Source of the DNA: Dugong dugon
Taxonomy: Eukaryota > Chordata > Mammalia > Sirenia > Dugongidae
Direction of reading: 5' to 3'
Assembly: GCA_030035585.1 (NCBI GenBank)
Contig: CM057477.1
Coordinates: forward strand, 64,833,447 to 64,897,446
Length of the DNA stretch: 64,000 bases
Shown: positions 48,001 through 57,000 of the stretch, in pieces
Position numbering within the stretch: the stretch's first letter is position 1
Layout: each line of letters begins with the position of its first letter
Position numbers and translations under genes: made by a program
Notes under the pieces: generated by a model
Database searches by the model: none
Told to the model about the DNA's origin: nothing
What the model saw: only the letters and a program-made list of their open reading frames with translations

Positions 48001-51000
48001 CGTCTAAGGCTTCATATCTGCTTTGAGTCTGCCCTGCAAGTTCTTGTCTGAGACTGATTAAAACCCAGAAATACTGACTCAAAGTCTTGTCTTTGGATGG
48101 CCAAAGAGGCTCACCTGTTACAGAAACTCTGTATAAATTACACGTTACTAAATCAACTATATTTTCTAATGATTAATTTTTTTCCATAGCTTCCTTAATT
48201 TTTTTTTTTTTTAAAGGAGAGAGTGGTGAATAATAGACCTACAGAATTATAAACTGTTAATATTCTTGTTGTTTGCTTTTGAGTTGGCCCTGACTCATGG
48301 TGACCTTATGATGTATAACAGAAAGAAACGCTGCCCAGTAACAGCAGAAATTAATATAGTTTATGGCTCCTAAAAATTCTTCCAGTGACTATGTTCACTG
48401 ATCCTTACTAAGGCCAAGTTATCTAAGACAGGAGACACCTGACCCAAGGTAGGTAAATCAGATTTGCTCCCATAAGGTTTCGTGACTGAAAATAGATAAT
48501 CAAATGGATGCTGACTGGAACAGAAGATATTGTATGAGTCAAGGTCCCCAGGATACCCTGTTCCTATCCTTCCCTGGGCCTCAATGTTCAGCCTTTTCTT
48601 TGGTTCCAAAAGCTGCAATAGCGTTTTCCCAATAAGAGACGCCTCTCTTTTTCTTTCTTTCTTTCTTTTTGCCTAAGTAAGCCAGTCTGAGGTGGTGGTG
48701 GTAAATAAAATACAAGTGAAATTTGAGAAATAATCCAGAGAAATTCCCTCATTTTATGATTATAGGTGCTGAGCCCAGGAAAGTTAAATGGCGTGTCTAA
48801 TGTCACATAAACTGGAGCAGAGTTGATTCTAGAACTGAGGTTCCAACTCTTGAACTAATACCCATTGCCATCAAGTCAATTCTTACTAATAGGGACTTTA
48901 TAGGACAGAGTAGAACAACCCCATGGGGTTTCCTAGGCTGAAATCTTTATGGCAGCAGACTGCCACATCTTTCTCCCAAGGAGCTGCTAGGGTGTTTGAG
49001 CCATTGACATTTTGGTTAGCAGCCAAGCACCTAACCTCTGTGCCACCAGGGCTCATCTTGAACTAATGCTGCATTGTAAAAGGAATTTCTTTTAAAGGCA
49101 ATTAAAATAAGCAAACGAACAACAACAACAATAACCCATCGCTGTCAGGTTGATTCCAACTTACAGCAACCCCATGTGTTACAGAGTAGAACTGCTCCAC
49201 AGGGTTTTCTTGGCTCCAGTCTTTACAAAAGCAGATCACCAGGCATTTCTTCTGTGGTGTCTCTGGGTGGGTTCAAACTGCCAACCTTTAGGTTAGTTGT
49301 TGGGCGCAAACCATTTGTGCCACCCGGGGACCTTTAAAGGTAATAACCAACTCCTAAAGTGTTGAATATTAAAGTTGAGAAACACTTGCAATACAAATAT
49401 TTCCAAGACTCAAAGAAAAAAAAAAAATTCAAGTTATAACAAGCACCACTGGAGAATTAAGCTCTGCACAAAGTTGAAAGATCAATGACTCTGTCTACAA
49501 CATACCTTTAAAACATAAAGTGGGTACTTCTCATATGAGGATCCAATGTGGATTTTTTCAACCATATCAGGATACCACTCTGTTATAAGATCTATCCAAG
49601 AATAGATCTATCAAAACAGAAACCATTGATTAGCCCAAGAGCAAATACAAACCACTTCACTGACCAAAGGAAACAGACAAAGTCTTCAACGGAAGGAGAT
49701 TACTCTCAAACTTTGTATGTAGATGGAATGATGAACTGAAATACTTGGGGCAGGTTTTTTTTTCTGCTATTTAGGAAAATCAGTGAAATTGAGGTTTTGA
49801 AAAGAATCACATTTTAGAGAAAAAGTGGAGAAGTACTAAGAAACTTACGACAAAGTAGGAAAAGTTGAACTTTAAAGTGTGGCTCCAGCAAGTTATTTTA
49901 AAAGGTTTATCACATTGAATCCCTGCCTCTGTATATGAAATTCTCCTTACCATTCATTAGAGAGTTCTCTATCACACGCAATTTTTTTTTTTTTTAAATA
50001 TTCACTTTTCAAGACTCTCCTAGGACATTGTCTTTGCCCAGGATAAACAGCAATACTGGAAGAGGCTACACAGGCCTGGCTCACTATTATTTACTCCCCA
50101 TTGCTAACTGCCACATTGCCTCATGATCTCGTTTCTCCAGTTTCTACAAAAGGTTTAAGATTAACCGATGTTCCTCCTTGGAGGCTAGAAAACAAGTGAT
50201 AATGATCTAAGGATGAAAACCAAACAAGGCACCCATCTTGTGACAAGAAAAACCAGGAAGTCGCCAGATAATCCCCAAGGATGTCACCAGATAACCCCCA
50301 AGAATACCAGTAGAAGATTAACTCATCTGAGACATGACCACCACAAGGGAAACTAACACAAACTTCTAACACCCATAATCCTGTCCCTATAAAAGCCTTC
50401 AGCTGATCTCCAGTGGGGGAGACAGGTTTTTCTGAGGAATCTATTCCCCTCTGTCTCCTATATATTGATATATAATAAACCTCTTGCTGCTCACCTCACC
50501 CCTGTCTCAGAATTGGCTATTGCGGCACGTGGCTCCAATTCGCATTATTGTGGTAACAATACCATTACTTCCTGTTCGAGAGTTCTGTAAGCACAATAGG
50601 ATATGTAGAACCAAAAGAGGTAAAGGAATCTGGAAAAGAGAAAAATTCTTTTCTATCCTGAGAAGTAGTTTTATTCTCATCCAAACTATTGTGGGGAGGA
50701 CCAAAGGTAGCTGAGGTTATAGAGCGGAAGGAAAAACCAAAAATAAGATCTGTGACTGACTTGAGGCTTATGTTCACTTCAAAACAGGCATTGAATTCTC
50801 ATTTGGTCTGGGATTGCTGTGATTGAACTCAGTCATGTTTTAAGGCACATCAGCTTCCCAAGGGCCCCGTTGAAACTCACATACCTTATGAAATAGGAAC
50901 GACCAACTCTTGGCCTTATATCTGAGAACTTTTCTAGAGGTTCTGTTCTTCAAATAGCAATCCTGCCTGATGGGAACTGGGGTACCATTTGCCCTTGGAT

Positions 51001-54000
51001 TCTCTTAGAGTAGCATAACTAGAGGGCATGGTATGTCTAAGTGGTTGTCCCCATGCTGGCCAATTAAAGGGCTTCTGGAAGGCCCACTTGCCACCTACCC
51101 TCTGAGTGTCTGTGGTATCTGAAATTTAAACATCAGGGATTTCCTCATTGGGACTCTGTTTCTTCTGAGGCATGAATACAACTGAGAAAACTGCTATAGT
51201 TGGGAGTCCTTGAGTGGTTCAAAGGGTTAATGGGCTTGCCTGCTCACCAAAAGTTTATAGAGTCCACCCAGAGGAGGCTGGAAGAAAGGCCTGGTGACCT
51301 ATTTCCAAAAAATCAGCCACTGAAAATGCTATGGAGCGCAGCTCTACTCTGACACACATGGGGTCACCATGAGTCAGAATCGACTCAATGGCAGCTGGTG
51401 TATTTGGTGGTTTTTTTGTTTTTTGTTTTTTTATTTTACAGCACTGATGGTTCAGAAGATTTCCTCCACCCCGGAAACTGTCTCACGGGTAACTTTGTAA
51501 ACTTGTCTGATTTCACACGTCTTTCCTTTGTAACACACTCCGTTTGTTACAAGAAGTATTTTATGGCCATTTGTTTCTGTCTCCCTACAGTGGATACTTG
51601 AAACTCCATTCCCTGGTCTGAGCCAATGACAAAAGCAACCCTCCGGCTCACCAGGTGATCATGTGAGTAGGGCTGATGGAGAGATCTCTGGGAGAATTGG
51701 CAGAAGCACTGCAGTGTTAAAAGAGAAGGAAGGACTTAACTGAATTTCTTGAGAGCAAGATTGCCATTGTTCCTATAAACCTCTTAGAAAGGATTAGGGG
51801 TAGAGGGATAGGAAGGAATTTTTAAGTCTTTTTTGAAATGTTATATACTTGGCTCCCCCCGCCCCACCCCATATCCTTCCTGCACATAGGTAAGAGAACG
51901 TAACTTTTTTGAACACAATAATTTTTAAATTTAAGAATTTAAATACTTCTGTTTAAGGCATTCTTTTCTCCCCATCAAACTCGACGTATCAGTGACACAG
52001 TCAGCTTCTCCATTTTGCAAAATAATCCTAACTAGCCTCTCAGGTCTTGGCATCAAACTTGGTTATTGCAGTGCTGGTGATGGACGCTGGAGGTGGTCTA
52101 GGTGGAGTAGATGAGGCAGGAGAGATAAAAGTGGGGAAGGCAATTTTAAAAGAGCCACATCATTTATCCAGGCACACGGATTCTAGAAGCCGAATGGGTT
52201 CCGGTTTAACTCAGTGAAAAGAACAGATGTTCCTGAAGATTAAATAAAGAATTTATCTTTATTGCTTAAGTCTTACCAAAACACCAAACCCATTGCCATC
52301 AACCCTATTGGACAGAGTAGAACTGCCCCATAGGGTTTTCAAGGAGCAGCTAGTGGATTCAAACTGCTGACCTTTTTGGTTAGCTGCCGAGCTCTTAAAC
52401 GCTGCACCACCAGGGCTCCAGATGTCTTAAAAGAATGGCTATGGCTCCAAACAGCTGCTGGGTATCCAGTCAAAGATGATAAAAATGCTTATATTAGGCA
52501 ATATAACAACATTCTCATATGAGGAAAAAAAGGCATCAAGAGGTTTTATTCCTTAGGGTATTCTAGATAAAAGAGAAAGTCCTCCAGAGATTTATCCTTT
52601 TCAACTAACAAATACATGGGAAATGACTTTGAGTGTATTACATGGATGCTTCCTGAGACTGATAAAACTGGAACCTGTAAGCACTGATTGGAAAAAAAAA
52701 AAATCCAGTTTCTTAAAGATTAAAATACGGGTATTATTGTTTCAAATAGATTCCTCATGGTTAGAATAAAAGATGTTCATTCATAGTGTATTAACTGTAA
52801 GTGAATAAATTCCTTAATTCAGTGTGGTAACTTAGCAATTATTCAATGAGAATTCAAAAAAAAGAAGATCCAAAGAGACATGATCAATTGGACTGTTAAT
52901 TTCTTGTGGACGTTTCAATTAAAAGATCCCATTCTTTATTCTTGTTCTTCTTTAACATGCAGTGTTACTCCTAGCAACTAGAGATGCTCTTAGCTTTGGA
53001 AAAGCAACCTCCTTAGAGGCAATTTACGCAGTATGACGCAGTCTTTCTCGGGAAGATATCTGGAAAAGTATGTGTTTCCACCTTACAATGCCTATGTAAT
53101 TTTTTTTTTTTTAATCCTCCTTCAGCAATTCTGGTTCTTTAATAATTTCCTATGGTTTAAGTGGCAATGTTGGTTAAAAAGAACAAGTAATTTTGTACTT
53201 CAGGTGAAGGTTTACAGAACAAATATTTTCTCATGAAACAGTAGTACACATTGTTTTATGACATTGGTTAACAACCCCACAACATGTCAACTCTCTCCCT
53301 TCTCGACTTTTTTTTTTTTTTTGGTGAAAACATACGTAGCCAAAGATACACCATTTCAAAAACTTTTACATGCACAGTTCAGTGACATTGACTACGCTCT
53401 TCCAATTGTGCTGTTATTCTCACTTTAGATGAAGGCTTACAGAACAAAACAGTTCCTCATTTAACAGCACCCATGTTGCCCTATGACAATAGTTAACGAC
53501 CTCACAACACATCAACACTATCCTTACTCAACCTTGGGTTGCCTATTACCAGCTTTCCTGTCCCCTTCTGCCTTCTGGCCCTTGTCCCTGGACTGCTGTG
53601 CCTCATTAGTCCCATTTGGTTTTATAGGGCTGCCCACTACCCGCTAAATGGTGAACCTCGGAAATGACTTCACCAGTGAGCTAAAAGGCTGTCTGGGGGC
53701 CATACGCTCGGGGTTTCTCCAGTCTCCTTTAGGCTAGTAAATCTGGTCTTTTTTTTGTGAGTTAGAATTTTGTTCTACATCCTTCTCCAAAAAAGAACTA
53801 GTAATTTTTGAGAGAAGTGTTATGGCTTACTTCATTTAGTGAGTGATACTGTTCGTAGTATGATGAGGAGGCCCGGGGGCTGACTGTGTCATTGGAAGTC
53901 TGCCGTAGAATGAGATCTTCAACATCTCTTATCAGGACTCTAGGGAATGAAAAAGAAGGTGGGCTCATTTCCAAGCAGGGCCTTCACCTTGCCACATGGG

Positions 54001-57000
54001 CCAGGGCCAACACAACAGGTGGCCATGTGGGAAAAGATCCTAAGAAATCTAATAAGCAAAAGTTCATCTAGGTACAAACGACAACAATGAACACTGTTGT
54101 AAGCTGAAAGTCACAAACCTTTTCAGTAGATCCACATGGGCGCTGGAGAGAAAGTAGCTCCTATGTAGCACATTTCAGAGCCTCCCAAAACTCACCATTT
54201 CCCCATTATTATCACATTTCTCCAATGTGGTTCTTCAGTATCTTTACTATGAATGTACTATGAACATACCAGTTCCATACACAGACACCTTTCTCCAATT
54301 CGGAGTAACATTATATTATTCTGTTTTCAGTTAATAGCTGCTCAAAGAGAAGCAGAAAGCTTTTTGTTTTCCACAGTGACAGTCATTGACCTATACCGGC
54401 TGTTCTGTATCTCCAAAGATTATCACCTCACTAGAGAAACAGAAGTACAGAACAAGACAAGGCACAGAAAGGCATCTCATTAAATTTCTCTTGAGAAATG
54501 CCTCAACTATAACTAGGCAAACATTTTAACTACATTAAGGCCTTCTATCGAGGATATGGACAATTTACATTGCTATCGTAGTAACAAAATAACAAAGGTT
54601 TCTTCACTTTTGTTTAGGCCAATGGATAAGAGCCAAGCCTTCAACATCAGAAAGATCTGAGTTTGACTTCTAGTTCTGCCATTTTCTACCTGGTTGACCT
54701 TGAGAAATTTCTTTAGAAGTATCCATTTTTCATCTGCATAATGGGGACAGTATCTATTTCACAGGCTACAATGAGGATTAAATGATACAATGTATAGCAA
54801 TGCTCAGCAGAGTGTTTGGGACACAGTAAACACCTATAATGTATTATTAACCCTTATTGTAGCATATTATTCAAATGTTGTCCATGGACACTCAGAGGAG
54901 AGCATGGTCTCCCAGAAGGTACCAGAGTAACAGAAGGATGCTGGAAGTTGGGCAGTAGGTAAAGAAGGAGGTGTTGGCTGGAGAAAGCAAAAGGAAGAGG
55001 GCGTGGACTATGAACAGAAATCACACCTGATACACTTTCAGTTTAGGACCAAATATTCAGGAGTGTTCACTGACCTTGTGAAGGAAGGAAGAATTAGAAA
55101 AGCAAAATCCTCTTTAGCAGCAGCTTTTTCAAGAGTTACCAGAAAGTCTACCATGGTAAATGACAATTTTATACCCCGAGCCTGGGCATTGAACTGGTCA
55201 TGGAAGGTGGAAGTATAAGCGGCTCTGTAGATGTAACACTCATTTTCAGATAAGGGGGCCGAGTCACGAAAGGTTAAACGATTTGCCTAAGGTCACACAG
55301 TTGGCCTCATGGCTTTATCACTAGGTCCATTTCAGAGATTACCACATTGGTTTGTTTAATGTAAATATTTTATTTTTCCAGGAAGCAATTATATTATCAC
55401 TTAGCATAATAAAAAACAAACAAAACCAGTTGCCCCAAGTCATTTCCAACTCACTGCGACCCCATGTGTGTCAGAGTAGAACTGTGCTCCATAGGGTTTT
55501 CAGTGGCTGATTTTTCAGAACCTGATGGCCAGGACTTTCTTCCAAGATGCCTCTGGGTGAACTTGAACCACCAGCCTTTCAGTTAGCAGCCAAGTGCTTA
55601 GCCATTTGTACCACCCAGGAAATCCTAAAATGCATAATAAACCAAAACCAAAACCAAACCGGTTGTCGTCTACTCAATTCTGACTCACAGTGACCCTACA
55701 GGACAGGGTAGAACTGTCCCACAGGGTTTCCTAGAGGCGCTGGTGGATTTGAACTGCTGACCTTTAGGTTAGCAGCCGGGCTCTCAACCACTGTGCCATC
55801 AGAGCTCCAAAATGCATAATAGGTGCTTATAATAGCTACTCAATAAATACAGAATGATGCCTACCTGAATGGAATTCTGCTCACATTTAAATGGGCTTTC
55901 ACAAGGCTTACATGTGAGTCATTCACAAAAAAATGAACTTCCTTCTTCTTTGCAATTAATTCTGCCATTACTGGCTGCCAGAGAACAATCTGCAGTTTCA
56001 AGGGGAAAAAATGACAAAACAAAAGCAAAGTTGTTCACATTACCCTTATCTGTAGCTAGTGTCATAAGAGTATCTTTACAAGGGACATGAGAGGGACTCT
56101 TCCTGCCCATAGTTCTCATCTGCACATGGGGTAGTATAAACATTTATACTGTAGGGAGCTTGTTTTATTCTTCACTGTAATCCCAATTGGTAACAGGGCC
56201 TGGAATATGCCACATACTCAATAAATATTTGGTGAGAAAATGAAGGAATGAATGATAGAATGATGAATGAACGAAAATCTTTATAACTCAAATGTAAAAC
56301 TAGATCTGTATGTCAGGTATTTAAAAGAGAAATAAAAGTTTTGTCTAGAAAGGAAGTTGGCTAAACATTGATTTTCATTAATAACAATTCCATGTCCTTG
56401 AGATTATTATGTCAGCGTTCCTTTTCTTTGTCCCGGGGTGGTGCAAACTGTTAACTTACTCAGGTGCTAACTGAAGGTTGGAGGTTCGAGTCCACCCAAA
56501 GGTGCCTTGGAAGAAAGGCCTGGTGGTCTACTTCTGAGAAATCATCCATTGAAAACTCTGTGGAGCACATTTCTACTTTGACACACATGGAGTTGCCTTG
56601 AGTTGGAATTGACTCAACCGCAACTGGTGGTACTGATTCCTTTTCTTTAATCTAATTATGGCCTTTGGGCAATGCCTTCCAGTTATATTTACATTTGTCT
56701 ATTTTACTGCACTTTTTTCAAAGCACCTTCACACTGAGCTCATCTGAGCATCATAATCACTCTTTGCTATAGACTGGGCAGGTGTTATTCTTTTCATCGT
56801 TCAGATGAAGAAACTAAGGCCCATGGCTGACTTGTCTAAAATCATACACCTAGAAAGTGGCAGAAGAAGAACTAAGATTCTAAATCTGTTGCTTCCTGCA
56901 GTGGTATTTCCTCTCTACCATGGTGCAACCAGTTGCCGTTGAGTCACTTCCTACTCCTGATGACCACGTGTCTGTCAGAGTAGAACTGTGCTCCATAGAG

